64,000 bases of DNA from JACVRW01 sp963765135 (GCA_963765135.1 CAVXUX010000003.1:558001-622000); one strand, 5' to 3'; counted from the stretch's first letter, positions 1 to 9,258 are shown. Numbers and translations: made by a program. The notes: a model not told the origin generated them from the letters alone.

Positions 1-368
1 CCGGGATGTCGGCCACGTACTCGAGCACCTGCACGGACAGGGCGCGATCGAAGTCGGCGTCCGCGACCGGCAGCGACGTCACGTCGCCCTGCTCGAAGCG
101 GACGTTGTCGTGACCCTCGCAGCGCTTCGCGGCGAGCGCGAGCATCGGCTCGCTGGCGTCGACGCCGACCACCGTGCCCTCGGGCCCAACCCGCTCCAGC
201 GTCTCCGCCACGTAGAAGCCCGGCCCGCAGCCGGCGTCGAGAACGCGGTCTCCCGGCACCGCCCCGAGCGCCTCGTGCACGAGCGCCCGACGGCGCAGGA
301 TGTCCCGCCGGCTGTAGACGACCTCCATCTGCGCGGCGAGCTCCTCGTTGAACTCGAGCTGTGCCATG
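1..368 (-). CDS. Class I SAM-dependent methyltransferase (C-terminus outside window)
   Basis: The reverse strand opens with ATG at 368 and stays open to the left edge, so about 122 N-terminal residues are present and the C-terminus is missing. A glycine-rich SAM-binding motif (VLDAGCGPG) sits near residue 42, followed by an acidic residue ending the second strand (VGVDAS). This is the UbiE/Methyltransf_11 type of small-molecule methyltransferase; the substrate cannot be told. It diverges from xthA with about 40 bp between the starts. Confidence 0.75.
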
Positions 369-409
369 TCCGAGGTCAGCCTAGCCCCCGTCGGTACCGT
401 GAGGGCTTC

Positions 410-1273
410 GTGAGGATCACGACCTGGAACGTCAACTCCGTCAAGCAGCGCGTGCCGCGGCTGCTGCCCTGGTTGGACGAGCGCCGCCCCGACGTGGTCT
501 GCCTCCAGGAGACGAAGCTCGCGGACGAGGTCTTCATCGACCTGCTCGGCGAGGAGCTCGGCCGCCGTGACTATGAGATCGCGGTTCACGGGGAGGCGAC
601 CTGGAACGGGGTCGCGATCCTGTCGCGCGTCGGGCTGGAGGACGTGGTCCCCGGGATCGATGGGGCGCCGGGCTTCCCGGGGCCGGAGTCGCGGGCCATC
701 TCGGCAACCTGCGGCGGGATCAGGGTGGTCTCGGTGTACGTGCCCAACGGGCGCGTCCCCGGCTCCGAGCACTACGAGTACAAGCTCGCCTGGCTGGCCG
801 CGCTGCGCGACGTCGTCGCGGAGGCCCCGGCGTCGACGATCGTGTGCGGCGACATGAACATCGCCCCGACCGACGACGACGTCTTCGACCCCGACGCCTA
901 CGCCGGAGAGACGCACGTCACGCCGCCCGAGCGGGCGGCGCTGGCCGAGCTGCAGAGCCTCGGCATGCGGGACGTGGTGCGCGACCGCTGGCCCGGCGAG
1001 CGGATCTTCACGTACTGGGACTACCGGGCCGGGATGTTCCACCAGGACCTCGGGATGCGGATCGACCTGGTGCTGGCCACGGATCCGGTCGCCGAGCGCG
1101 TCCGCGCGGCGTGGGTCGACCGGCAGGCGCGCAAGGGCAGCGGTCCGAGCGACCACGCGCCCGTCATCGTCGACCTCGACGAGGCGCCCGACGGCGACAT
1201 CGGCCCGGTCGTGCCGCCGCCGTCGCGCCCGGTGGTCAGGCGCGGGGCGAAGAAGCTGCCCCAGGCGCGCTAG
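410..1273 (+). CDS. xthA: Exodeoxyribonuclease III (AP endonuclease)
   Basis: A 287-residue EEP-superfamily nuclease for base-excision repair, expected to cut 5' of abasic sites and remove 3' blocking groups. The GTG at 410 is chosen because the family fold starts immediately (VRITTWNVNSV, metal-site Asn7), followed by LQETK (catalytic Glu34), GDMNIAPTDDD and the C-terminal SDHAPV Asp-His pair. Longer in-frame starts would overlap the divergent methyltransferase. It ends against the convergent LigD-polymerase gene with no gap, so both are DNA-repair genes placed tail to tail. Confidence 0.93.
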   Translation: MRITTWNVNSVKQRVPRLLPWLDERRPDVVCLQETKLADEVFIDLLGEELGRRDYEIAVHGEATWNGVAILSRVGLEDVVPGIDGAPGFPGPESRAISATCGGIRVVSVYVPNGRVPGSEHYEYKLAWLAALRDVVAEAPASTIVCGDMNIAPTDDDVFDPDAYAGETHVTPPERAALAELQSLGMRDVVRDRWPGERIFTYWDYRAGMFHQDLGMRIDLVLATDPVAERVRAAWVDRQARKGSGPSDHAPVIVDLDEAPDGDIGPVVPPPSRPVVRRGAKKLPQAR

Positions 1274-2341
1274 TCAGTCCTTCTTGCGGTCGCGATCACG
1301 CGACGGCTGAACCCGCTTCGGCTCGCCCGGCATCTTCGGATAGTCCGGTGGGTAGGGCATGTCGCCTCGTCCCTCGGCCTCGTCGCGCTCGTACATCTCG
1401 AGCAGTTGCTCGAGCGAATGGGCGACGTCGTCGATCGCGGCGTGACGGTCGCCCACCTCGGCGAAGCGGGCCGGCATGGACGCCACCGTGAAGTCCTCCG
1501 GCGCCGCGTCTGCGAGCTCGTCCCAGGTCAGCGGCGCGGAGACCGGCGCGCCCGGCTTCGACCGGATGCTGTACGCGGACGCGATGGTGCGATCGCGCGC
1601 GTTCTGGTTGTAGTCGACGAAGATGCGCTCACCGCGCTCCTCCTTCCACCAGCTGGTGGTCACCTGGTCCGGCAGGCGCCGCTCCAACTCGCGGCCGAAG
1701 GCGATCGCCGCGTGCCGAACGTCCGTGAACGTCCAGCGCGGCTCGATGCGGACGTAGATGTGCACCCCCCGGCCGCCCGAGGTCTTGGGGAACCCGACGA
1801 AGCCCAGCTCGTCGAGCAGCCGGCGCGCCTCACCGGCGACGCGCACGGCATCCGGGAAGTCGGTGCCCGGCTGCGGATCGAGGTCGATGCGCAGCTCGTC
1901 GGGATGGTCGACGTCCTCGCGCCGAACCGGCCACGGATGGAACGTGATCGTTCCCATCTGCGCACACCAGCCCACGACCGCCACCTCGGTGGGGCAGATC
2001 TCGTCGGCGTGGCGTCCCGAGGGGAACTCGATCCGAGCGGTCTCGACGTACTCCGGAGCCCCGCGCGGGATGCGCTTCTGGTAGAAGGCATCGCCGCCGC
2101 CCTTCTCCCGGGTGGAGAGGACGATGCCGGGATGTACGCCCTTCGGCCAGCGCTCCAGGGTCGTCGGTCGGTGCCGCAGCGCCCGCATGATCCCGTCCTC
2201 GACGGCCAGGTAGTACTCGACGATGTCGAGCTTGGTCAGCTCTCCCGAGCGCTCCGTCGAAGGGAAGATCACGCGGTCGGGACTCGAGACGCGCAGCTCG
2301 CGCCCACCGGCGTCGAGGATGGTGGCGTCGCCCCTCGCCAT
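1274..2341 (-). CDS. LigD-type NHEJ polymerase domain protein (stand-alone)
   Basis: A 355-residue protein of the archaeo-eukaryotic primase superfamily, equivalent to the polymerase domain of LigD. That domain adds nucleotides at broken ends in Ku-dependent end joining. Visible motifs are the catalytic DLDP near residue 153, SGGRGVHIYV, and VDYNQNARDRT. No ligase or phosphoesterase domain is attached, and no Ku or ATP-dependent ligase gene lies in the window, so its partners must be elsewhere. It starts 3 bp after the homoserine dehydrogenase gene upstream on the same strand. Confidence 0.9.
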   Translation of the reverse strand: MARGDATILDAGGRELRVSSPDRVIFPSTERSGELTKLDIVEYYLAVEDGIMRALRHRPTTLERWPKGVHPGIVLSTREKGGGDAFYQKRIPRGAPEYVETARIEFPSGRHADEICPTEVAVVGWCAQMGTITFHPWPVRREDVDHPDELRIDLDPQPGTDFPDAVRVAGEARRLLDELGFVGFPKTSGGRGVHIYVRIEPRWTFTDVRHAAIAFGRELERRLPDQVTTSWWKEERGERIFVDYNQNARDRTIASAYSIRSKPGAPVSAPLTWDELADAAPEDFTVASMPARFAEVGDRHAAIDDVAHSLEQLLEMYERDEAEGRGDMPYPPDYPKMPGEPKRVQPSRDRDRKKD

Positions 2342-2344
2342 GGG

Positions 2345-3397
2345 TCAGTCCCTTGCCCGCCATCGCGCGACGGCGATGAGATCGCTCAAGACGCCCTGTC
2401 CGGCGAGCTCCGGTCCAGCTCCGGGTCCGATGATCGTGACCTCTCCGATCGGACTTGCCCGGCACACGACGGCGTTGGTGGTTCCCTCGACATTCGCCAG
2501 CCGATCCTCGGGCCCGACGAGGTCGGGAGCCACGCGAGCGTTCACGTCCCCGGCTCCGCCCGGTTCGGAGAACTCGAGCGTCGCGACGTGCTTGAGGCGC
2601 GCCCCACTCGAGCCGGCGCGGTCGAACTCCGATCGAGCGATGTCGACGATCCCGCTGCAGGCGACCTGTTCGCGTCGAAGCTGCCTGCCGAACACAAGCC
2701 CCGACAGGATCATCACCTTCGCCACCGTGTCATGGCCCTCGACATCCGCTGCCGGGTCGCGCTCGGCCAGGCCTGCCGCTTGCGCCTCGGCGAGCGCGTC
2801 CTCGTAGGAGCTGCCCTCACTCATCCGAGAGAGGATGAAGTTGGCAGTCGCGTTGAGCAGACCCCGGAGCGACATCGGGACCGCTCCTGCGACACCGTCG
2901 CCCAGCGCGCCGAGCAACGGAGTGCCGGACATGACGGTCGACTCGGCGCGAAACGCCACCCCGCGCCGGCGTGCCAGGCTCGCGAGCTCCACGCCGCGCA
3001 AGGCGACTGGCCACTTGTTTGAGGTAACGACCGGAATCGCCCGCTCGAGCGCCTCGCGCATGTGTGCGAAGCCGGGCTCGCCGTCCGCGGACGGGCTGGC
3101 CGCAACCTCGACAAGGAGGTCGGCCTCGGTGGCGCGAAGCCCCTCGAGCGCGCTCGGCCAGCGTTGCACGCCGGGAAGCTCAGCGATCGACCTCCCGCTG
3201 GAGGCAAGCCCGAGCACGGAAGGGAGATCGAGTCCGTCCTGGTGGTGGACGAACCCGTCGCGCGCATTGGCGAGACCAACGACGACGACGCCGACTCCGT
3301 ACTGGGCCGCGAGCCGCTCCGCCTGCGAGTCGAGAACCTGGACGAGCCATCGACCCACCGTGCCAAAGCCGACAAGCCAGATCCGGAGCGGCTTCAC
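2345..3397 (-). CDS. Homoserine dehydrogenase
   Basis: A 350-residue enzyme of the threonine/methionine branch of aspartate metabolism (aspartate semialdehyde to homoserine). The N-terminus carries a Rossmann motif (GFGTVGRWL). The catalytic region shows TSNKWP, GLLNATANFIL and the DPAADVEGHDTVAKV segment typical of the family. There is no C-terminal ACT domain, so feedback control by threonine of the usual kind is not expected. It lies head-on upstream of the LigD-polymerase gene with a 3-bp gap, so they probably share a transcript although the functions are unrelated. Confidence 0.88.
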   Translation of the reverse strand: MKPLRIWLVGFGTVGRWLVQVLDSQAERLAAQYGVGVVVVGLANARDGFVHHQDGLDLPSVLGLASSGRSIAELPGVQRWPSALEGLRATEADLLVEVAASPSADGEPGFAHMREALERAIPVVTSNKWPVALRGVELASLARRRGVAFRAESTVMSGTPLLGALGDGVAGAVPMSLRGLLNATANFILSRMSEGSSYEDALAEAQAAGLAERDPAADVEGHDTVAKVMILSGLVFGRQLRREQVACSGIVDIARSEFDRAGSSGARLKHVATLEFSEPGGAGDVNARVAPDLVGPEDRLANVEGTTNAVVCRASPIGEVTIIGPGAGPELAGQGVLSDLIAVARWRARD

Positions 3398-3410
3398 ACT
3401 CCCAATCTAT

Positions 3411-3860
3411 TCATCGCCGCTCCTCGGTCACGAGCTCGGCGAGCTTGTCGAACGAGTCCGTCCAGCCGTCGCGGTGCAGCGCGCGTCGCGCTTCGGTCTT
3501 GAACGGCCCCTGGCGTAGCTGGACCCTGGTGGAGTCGTCGGTCACCTCGAGCGCGAGCTGCGCCACGGTCTCCTCATCGTCCGGGTCGCCGGGCTCCCAC
3601 TCGAAGGTGAACGCGAGACGCGACGGGATGTCGACCTCGCGAAACGTCCCCGTCAGCGCGAAGGCGTCGCCCTCGGGCGGCTGCATCTCGATCCGGTAGG
3701 TCCCGCCGACGCGCGGGACGAAGTCGATGCTCGGGATGCTGAACCCTCGCGGCCCCCACCACTCCGCGAGCAGGGCGGCCTCTGCGAAGAACTCGAATAC
3801 GCGCGCACGCGGGGCCGGAAACAGCCGTGTCAGCTCCAGCGAAAGCCCATCCGCCGGCAT
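3411..3860 (-). CDS. SRPBCC / AHSA1-family protein
   Basis: A 149-residue single-domain START-like protein. Features are the typical opening (LTRLFPAPRARVFEFFA), the AEWWGP motif near residue 32 and the C-terminal helix with GWTDSFDKL. Such proteins bind hydrophobic small molecules or act as stress-related accessory factors; the ligand is unknown. It is 13 bp upstream of the homoserine dehydrogenase gene on the same strand and diverges from the SnoaL-like gene at 3916. Confidence 0.85.
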   Translation of the reverse strand: MPADGLSLELTRLFPAPRARVFEFFAEAALLAEWWGPRGFSIPSIDFVPRVGGTYRIEMQPPEGDAFALTGTFREVDIPSRLAFTFEWEPGDPDDEETVAQLALEVTDDSTRVQLRQGPFKTEARRALHRDGWTDSFDKLAELVTEERR

Positions 3861-3915
3861 ACGGCGATCCTATGCCGCGCGGGAGCGGCGCGCTATTGCG
3901 AGACACTGGACCGAG

Positions 3916-4341
3916 ATGTCACGGGCGAACATCGAGCTGGTCCGCCGACTCTACGGAGAGCTTGCGAGCGAGGGTCCCACTCCAGACTTCGAACGGCGTC
4001 TGACCGATGAGGCGCTTAGTCAGTTCTTGGATCCGGGGATCGAGTGGGTCCCGGTGGCGCACTCGTTGCTTGCCGTCGAGAGCTATCGGGGCTTTGACGG
4101 CGTGCGACGCTTCTGGGGCGAGTTCCTCTCGGCCTGGGAGAGCTACAAGGTTGAGGCGCTGAGCTTCCACGACGCCGGTGATCAGGTGGCGGTTGTGGTG
4201 CACATCGTCGGCCGGACGCACGAGCTCGAAGTCGACGAGACTCGATCATCGCTCTTGACTGTCCGCGAAGGGCGGGTGGTCCGCGTCGAATCCTTTCCCG
4301 ACCCGGAGGGTGCGCGCGAGGCCGCCGGGCCGCCGCCATAG
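3916..4341 (+). CDS. SnoaL-like / NTF2-fold protein
   Basis: A 141-residue protein starting at ATG 3916 (MSRANIELVRRLYGEL). It has the cone-shaped NTF2/SnoaL layout: N-terminal helices, an EWVPVAHSL strand, GFDGVRRFWGEF helix and a C-terminal sheet ending RVVRVESFPDP. Members are polyketide cyclases, ketosteroid isomerases or ligand binders; no catalytic set is clear enough to choose. A longer in-frame start at 3727 is rejected because it would overlap the divergent SRPBCC gene. A second SnoaL-like gene occurs at 41504. Confidence 0.75.
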   Translation: MSRANIELVRRLYGELASEGPTPDFERRLTDEALSQFLDPGIEWVPVAHSLLAVESYRGFDGVRRFWGEFLSAWESYKVEALSFHDAGDQVAVVVHIVGRTHELEVDETRSSLLTVREGRVVRVESFPDPEGAREAAGPPP

Positions 4342-4451
4342 CCCTATCGAGCTGAGCCGGCGAGGAGCCCGCCGATCAAGGAAGCAGGGCCGAAGGCGTG
4401 CTCAGCACGCCGAGGCCCGATGACGCAGAGCGGCGATGCTCCGCAGCCGGC

Positions 4452-5852
4452 TCAGCCGATGCTGTCGACCATTTCGAGCTGAATCAGGCGATTCAGCTCG
4501 ACGGCGTACTCCATCGGCAGCTCCTTCGTGACCGGCTCGATGAAGCCGTTCACGATCATCGCCGCCGCTTCCTCTTCGGAGAGGCCGCGGGACTGCAGGT
4601 AGAAGAGCTGCTCGTCGGAGATCTTGCCGACCACGGCCTCGTGGGCCACGGTCACGTGCGGGTTCTGGATCTGGATGTCGGGCCAGGTGTCGGAGCGCGA
4701 GCGGTCGTCCATCATCAGGCCGTCGCACTGCACGCGCGCCTTCGAGCCCTGCGAGTTGTGGCCCATCCGGACCAGCCCGCGGTAGCCCATGATCCCGCCG
4801 TCCTTGGAGATCGACTTGGCGAGGATGTTCGAGTTGGTGTTGGGGGCGAGGTGGACGACCTTGGCGCCGGTGTCCTTCCACACGTCGCCGGAGGCGACGC
4901 CGACGTTCAGGTGGTCGGCGCGCGCGCCTTCCCCGATCAGGAACGAGCCGGGGTAGAGCATGACCTTCTTGGCGCCCATCGAGCCGCCGACCCATTCGAC
5001 GGTGCCGTGCGCCTCGACGATGGCCCGCTTGGTGTTGAGGTTGAAGACGTCCTTGGACCAGTTCTGCACGGTCGTGTAGCGCGCCTTCGCGCCTTCCTTG
5101 ACGAAGATCTCGACGACGGCGGAGTGCATCGAGTTGACCGAGTAGGTCTGGGCGGTGCAGCCCTCGATGTAGTTCACCTCGGAGCCCTCGTCGGCGATGA
5201 TCAGCGTGTGCTCGAAGGTGCCCTCGTTGGCGCCCTCCATGCGGAAGTAGGCCTGCAGCGGGAGGTCGACCTTCACGTCCTTGGGGACGTACAGGAACGA
5301 GCCGCCCGACCAGACAGCGCCGTGCAGCGCGGAGAACTTGTTGTCCTGCGGCGGCACGCACTTGTTCATGAAGTGCTCGCGCACGATGTCCTCGTGCTCG
5401 ACGACCGCCGTGTCCATCGCGCAGAAGATGATTCCCTGGTCGGCGTACTCCTGCTTGAGGCCCTCGTAGAAGGGCTCCTGGCGCCACACCCCTACTACGC
5501 CGGCGAGCTGCTCGCGCTCCGCCTGCGGGATGCCGAGCTTCTCGAAGGTGTCCTTCTGCTCCTTCGGGACGTCATCCCAGCTGTCGTAGCGACCCGCCTC
5601 GGGCGGGGAGTAGAGGACGAGCTCGGAGAGGTCGAGGTCCGACAGGTCGACGCCCCAGGTGGGAATCGGCTTGCGCTCGAAGATCTCGTACGACTTGATC
5701 CGCTTCTCGCGCATCCAATCCGGCTCGCCCTTGATCTTGGACAGCTCCGCGATCACCTCGCGGGAGATCCCCTTCTTGGCGACGAGCTGTCCCTGCTCGT
5801 TCTCCTTGATCGGGCTGGGCTTCGCGACGCGGGTCTTGTCTGTGGCTGCCAT
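4452..5852 (-). CDS. sufB: Fe-S cluster assembly scaffold subunit SufB
   Basis: A 466-residue SufB, the scaffold subunit of the SufBC2D complex that builds Fe-S clusters. Diagnostic segments are VYYSPPE-like LYSPPEAGRYDSWDDVP near residue 80, the beta-helix core (SEVNYIEGCTAQTYS, with the conserved Cys) and the C-terminal LPMEYAVELNRLIQLEM. It is separated by about 7.6 kb from the remaining suf genes (13484-17553), which lie on the same strand; normally sufB adjoins sufC/sufD. Its own promoter would have to lie in the 53 bp before the start or further upstream. Confidence 0.96.
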   Translation of the reverse strand: MAATDKTRVAKPSPIKENEQGQLVAKKGISREVIAELSKIKGEPDWMREKRIKSYEIFERKPIPTWGVDLSDLDLSELVLYSPPEAGRYDSWDDVPKEQKDTFEKLGIPQAEREQLAGVVGVWRQEPFYEGLKQEYADQGIIFCAMDTAVVEHEDIVREHFMNKCVPPQDNKFSALHGAVWSGGSFLYVPKDVKVDLPLQAYFRMEGANEGTFEHTLIIADEGSEVNYIEGCTAQTYSVNSMHSAVVEIFVKEGAKARYTTVQNWSKDVFNLNTKRAIVEAHGTVEWVGGSMGAKKVMLYPGSFLIGEGARADHLNVGVASGDVWKDTGAKVVHLAPNTNSNILAKSISKDGGIMGYRGLVRMGHNSQGSKARVQCDGLMMDDRSRSDTWPDIQIQNPHVTVAHEAVVGKISDEQLFYLQSRGLSEEEAAAMIVNGFIEPVTKELPMEYAVELNRLIQLEMVDSIG

Positions 5853-5905
5853 CGGCCCTTCAGTCTAGCGCCCGAGGCGGCTTTCCCGACCCGCCAGGTC
5901 GGAGA

Positions 5906-7243
5906 TTAAGTGCGGCCTGCAACGACCATCTGCAGCTTGCCGCTCGCAGAGCGCTCGAGCGCCTCGACCGTCTCCACCTCGACGGCCGGCCTCGGCACGC
6001 CGAGCTCCTCGAGCCGGGCGCCGAGGCGAGCCCGCAGCCGCTCCGGCGCGCCGTCCGCGCCAGCCCGCAGCGCCACCCGCAGGCGCAGCCCGTTGCCGCG
6101 CTGGACGACCTGGAACTCGCGCACGTCCGGGTCGGCGGTGACCAGCGCGAACTCGAGCGGATGCACGCTCACGCCGCCCAGCCGCAGCACCTCCTCGGCG
6201 CGCCCCTCGAGCGAGCGCACCCGCATCAGCGAGCGGCCGCACGGGCACGGCTCGGGCTCGACGGCGACCAGGTCGGTGACCTCGTAGCGGATCAGCGGCT
6301 GGGTGCGGTTGTAGAGGTTGGTCACGAGCAGGCGCGCGCCGACCTCGCCCGGCGGCACCGGATCGCCGTGCTCGTCGACGTTCTCGACGATGCACATGTC
6401 GTCGAACAGGTGCATCGAGCCGGCCGGGCAGTCGTGCCCGTAGAGCCCCTCCGTGGTGGCGTAGAAGTTGTAGGGCCGCACCCCGAAGGCCTGCTCGAGC
6501 CGGTCGCGCAACGCGGGTGTGAGCGGCTCGCTGCTGGTCGCGAGTCCCTCCAGGCGCAGCCTGAGCCTGCCGGCGAGCTGCTCGTCCGCCAGCCCCGCCG
6601 CGATCGAGGGGTACGCGGTCAGATGCTGCGGCTGGAAGTCCTCGAGCCGGGCCACGAGCTCCGGCAGCGGCTGCGTGACGCTCAGCCGGCAGAGGCGGTG
6701 AACGCCTATGTCGAGCGACGCGGCCCCGCGCCGGCTCATGTGGGTGGGGGACGTACCCCAGACCATCGCCAGGCGCGTGCGCGGCATCCGCGGGCGGATG
6801 CCCAGCCAGGCGCTGCGGCGCAGGAACATCCCGGCGCACTGCGTCCAGGCCGCCCTGTCGTAGACGAAGACCGCCTTGCGCCCCGACGACCCGCTCGACG
6901 CCATCACTCGGTAGTCGCCGAGGTAGAGGGCGTCGTCCTCGATCTGGTCGAGGTGCTCGAGCAGGTCGGCGAGCCGCAGCCGCCGGTCGGTGACCAGCTC
7001 GTCGAAGGACGTGAGCAGGTCGTCCTTGGTGAGCACCGGCAGGTCCGCCAGCCGGACGGGCCCGCGCGGCAGGCGCTCGCGCCAAAACGGCGAGCGCGCC
7101 GCCGCGTAGGCGGTCAGCTCGGCGAGCTGCTCCCGCTGGAACGCCTCGAGCCGCTCGCGCGGCCAGCGCTCGCGCTCCAGCATCGCCTTGCTCTCGCGCA
7201 TGCCGCGCGCGAAGTCCACGAGCCGCTTAGCCCGGTAGCCCAT
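5906..7243 (-). CDS. PaaK-like adenylate-forming ligase (phenylacetate-CoA ligase family)
   Basis: A 445-residue adenylate-forming enzyme related to phenylacetate-CoA ligase and coenzyme F390 synthetase. A phosphate-binding loop is visible (ASSGSSGRK, about residue 115), as are NFYATTEG and IRYEVTDLV, and the C-terminal domain ends with a conserved SGKLQ lysine. The acyl substrate is unknown. The start overlaps the 3' end of the TetR gene by 17 bp, and a strong GGAGG site lies inside that gene 6 nt before the ATG. The pair is therefore translationally coupled, and the TetR protein probably senses the ligase substrate or product. Confidence 0.85.
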   Translation of the reverse strand: MGYRAKRLVDFARGMRESKAMLERERWPRERLEAFQREQLAELTAYAAARSPFWRERLPRGPVRLADLPVLTKDDLLTSFDELVTDRRLRLADLLEHLDQIEDDALYLGDYRVMASSGSSGRKAVFVYDRAAWTQCAGMFLRRSAWLGIRPRMPRTRLAMVWGTSPTHMSRRGAASLDIGVHRLCRLSVTQPLPELVARLEDFQPQHLTAYPSIAAGLADEQLAGRLRLRLEGLATSSEPLTPALRDRLEQAFGVRPYNFYATTEGLYGHDCPAGSMHLFDDMCIVENVDEHGDPVPPGEVGARLLVTNLYNRTQPLIRYEVTDLVAVEPEPCPCGRSLMRVRSLEGRAEEVLRLGGVSVHPLEFALVTADPDVREFQVVQRGNGLRLRVALRAGADGAPERLRARLGARLEELGVPRPAVEVETVEALERSASGKLQMVVAGRT

Positions 7244-7817
7244 CTCGTCCTCCGTCCATAAAGGTCCGTCCCATGCGCCGGCCGAAGTCGGCGTCGACCA
7301 CGTCGGGCTGGGTGAGTCGCTCCAGCTGCAGCCCGGTCTGCATCGCGAAGTGCGCGGTGGCCACCTTGTAGGAGTCCCCCCGCACGTCGAGGGCAGCCGC
7401 CACCGGCTCGATCACGCGCCGGTGCTGGGCGGCGAAGCGCTGCTTGAGCTCGGGATGGCGCAGCACGTGCGCCCAGAACTCGAAGAAGACCGCCAGCCAG
7501 CCGTCGCCGGGCTCGCGCCGCCCCTCGCCCCCGGGGGCCATGCGCTCGAACGCCTCGACCACGGTGGAGGCCTCGCGCAGCGCGGTCTCCATCTCCTCCA
7601 CGCGCCGGTCGACGCGCCGCTCGTAGACCGCGAAGAAGAGGTCCTCCTTCGAGTCGAAGTTGGAGTAGACCGCTCCCTTGGTGAAGCCGGCCTCGGCCGC
7701 CACCGCGTCGATCGAGGTGGCGTGGAAGCCGTGCCGCGAGAAGAGGCGCTCCGCGGCGTCGACGAGCTCGTCGCGGGTGCGCTGCTGGCGCTCCGCACGT
7801 GTCATGACCGATGGCAT
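7227..7817 (-). CDS. TetR-family transcriptional regulator
   Basis: A 196-residue regulator with an N-terminal TetR helix-turn-helix (RDELVDAAERLFSRHGF, FTKGAVYSNF) and a ligand-binding helical C-terminus. ATG 7817 is preferred: a longer in-frame ORF to 7871 would place the promoter and operator inside the gene. The ATG at 7817 lies exactly where transcription from the -10 box should begin, making the mRNA leaderless. ATG 7805 is the alternative. It heads a two-gene operon with the PaaK-like ligase and probably represses itself. Confidence 0.88.
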   Translation of the reverse strand: MPSVMTRAERQQRTRDELVDAAERLFSRHGFHATSIDAVAAEAGFTKGAVYSNFDSKEDLFFAVYERRVDRRVEEMETALREASTVVEAFERMAPGGEGRREPGDGWLAVFFEFWAHVLRHPELKQRFAAQHRRVIEPVAAALDVRGDSYKVATAHFAMQTGLQLERLTQPDVVDADFGRRMGRTFMDGGRDGLPG

Positions 7818-7823
7818 ACCGTG

Positions 7824-7852
7824 AGTATCTAGATACCGACAGTATCTGTCAA
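7824..7852 (-). promoter_or_regulatory. Promoter with overlapping palindromic operators for the TetR operon
   Basis: Reading the minus strand, TTGACA (7852-7847) is followed by 17 bp and GATACT (7829-7824), a near-consensus housekeeping promoter. Two dyads overlap it: the perfect 12-bp palindrome GTATCTAGATAC (7825-7836) covering the -10, and GACAG-N3-CTGTC (7838-7850) abutting and overlapping the -35. The ATG follows the -10 by 6 nt. This is the layout expected for autorepression by the TetR protein; operator identity is inferred. Confidence 0.8.
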
Positions 7853-7884
7853 GACCGAGAGCGCCTGCCATAGGCTCGGGCCCG

Positions 7885-9258
7885 ATGACGCTCGCGATCC
7901 TCGGCGCCCTGCTGGCGCTGCTGCCAGGCCCTCATCGCCCGCCGACGATCCCCGCGCTGCGCGAGTGGCGGGCCACGCCGGGGGCCTTCGAGCTGCGCCC
8001 GTCGAGCCGCATCGTGGGGGCCGGCACGGAGGCGTCCATGCTGGCGCGCGAGCTGAAGCGGCCGCTCGTGCCGGGCGCCACGCCCGCGCCGGGGGACATC
8101 GAGCTGCGCCTCGGCGCGGCCGACCGTCGCCTGGGCCGCGAGGGCTACCGCCTCGACGTGGGCGCGAGCGTGCGCATCGAGGCCCGCACGTCGGCTGGCG
8201 TCTTCTACGGCACGCGGACGCTGCTCCAGCTGCTGCGCCACGACAACCGCATCCCGGCCGGCAGCGCCCGCGACTGGCCGCGCTACCCCGAGCGCGGCTT
8301 GATGATCGACAACGGTCGGCGCTACTTCACCCCCGCCTGGATCAAGCGCGAGATCGAGCGGCTCGCGTACCTCAAGCTGAACCAGCTGCACCTGCACTTC
8401 TCGGACAACGAGGGCTTTCGGATCGAGAGCGACAGCCACCCGGAGGTCGTGTCCGAGCAGCACCTCACCAAGCGCCAGGTGCGCGACATCGTCGAGTTCG
8501 CCCGGCGCCGGCACGTGCGGGTCATCCCCGAGCTGGACATGCCCGGGCACCTGCGTCAGGCGCTCGCCGCCCACCCCGAGCTGCGGCTGCCGGGCTCCAC
8601 CGACGCGCTCGACATCTCGCTCCCGGCCGCGCGGCGTTTCTGCCGCGAGCTGATCCTGGAGTACCTCGACCTGTTCGGTGGCCGCTACTGGCACGCCGGC
8701 GCCGACGAGTACCAGGGCGCGACGGGGGAGGCCTACGTCGACTTCATCAACTGGATCGACCGTCTCGTGCGCGCCCGCGGCCGGACGCTGCGCATCTGGC
8801 ACGACGGACTGTCGGGCGGCGGCCTGAACCGCGACGTGGTCGTGGAGTGGTGGGCCGACCACACCGGGCCGACCCCGAAGCGCCTGCTGCGGCAGGGCCA
8901 CCGCGTGCTGAACGCCGGCTGGTGGCCGACCTACTACCTGGCCGGGGGACCGCTCAGCGAGGTGCACCCGTCGCCCAAGGTGGCATACGAGACCTGGCAG
9001 GTGAACCTGTTCGGCGGCCTCGCGATCAACTCGCCCACCCCGGCCAACCCACTCCAGCCGGTGCCGGCGAGCACCCGCCGCGTGCTCGGCTCCGAGCTCC
9101 ACGTCTGGAACGACCTCCCCTTCGCCGAGACGCCCGCGGAGATCTCGCGCGGCATCGCGCCGCGCCTGCGGGTGCTCGCCCAGAAGACGTGGGACACGCG
9201 CCCGCCGGCGGGCGGCTACCCGGGCTTCCTCCGCGTCTGGCACCGGGTTCGCCCGTGA
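7885..9258 (+). CDS. Secreted glycoside hydrolase family 20 (beta-N-acetylhexosaminidase)
   Basis: A 457-residue protein with a hydrophobic N-terminus (MTLAILGALLALLP) that looks like a short signal peptide. An N-terminal GH20b-like domain (about residues 30-130) precedes the catalytic barrel. GH20 marks are the RGLMID and HLHFSDNEGFR segments and the catalytic Asp274-Glu275 pair in HAGADEY, which supports substrate-assisted catalysis on terminal GlcNAc or GalNAc. It would release amino sugars from chitin or glycoprotein fragments outside the membrane. It diverges from the TetR promoter, so the same operator region may influence it. Confidence 0.9.
   Translation: MTLAILGALLALLPGPHRPPTIPALREWRATPGAFELRPSSRIVGAGTEASMLARELKRPLVPGATPAPGDIELRLGAADRRLGREGYRLDVGASVRIEARTSAGVFYGTRTLLQLLRHDNRIPAGSARDWPRYPERGLMIDNGRRYFTPAWIKREIERLAYLKLNQLHLHFSDNEGFRIESDSHPEVVSEQHLTKRQVRDIVEFARRRHVRVIPELDMPGHLRQALAAHPELRLPGSTDALDISLPAARRFCRELILEYLDLFGGRYWHAGADEYQGATGEAYVDFINWIDRLVRARGRTLRIWHDGLSGGGLNRDVVVEWWADHTGPTPKRLLRQGHRVLNAGWWPTYYLAGGPLSEVHPSPKVAYETWQVNLFGGLAINSPTPANPLQPVPASTRRVLGSELHVWNDLPFAETPAEISRGIAPRLRVLAQKTWDTRPPAGGYPGFLRVWHRVRP

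Noticed and set aside
4398..5909. 503-codon plus-strand frame opposite sufB
   Set aside because: Mirror image of sufB codon bias; the reverse strand has full SufB motifs.
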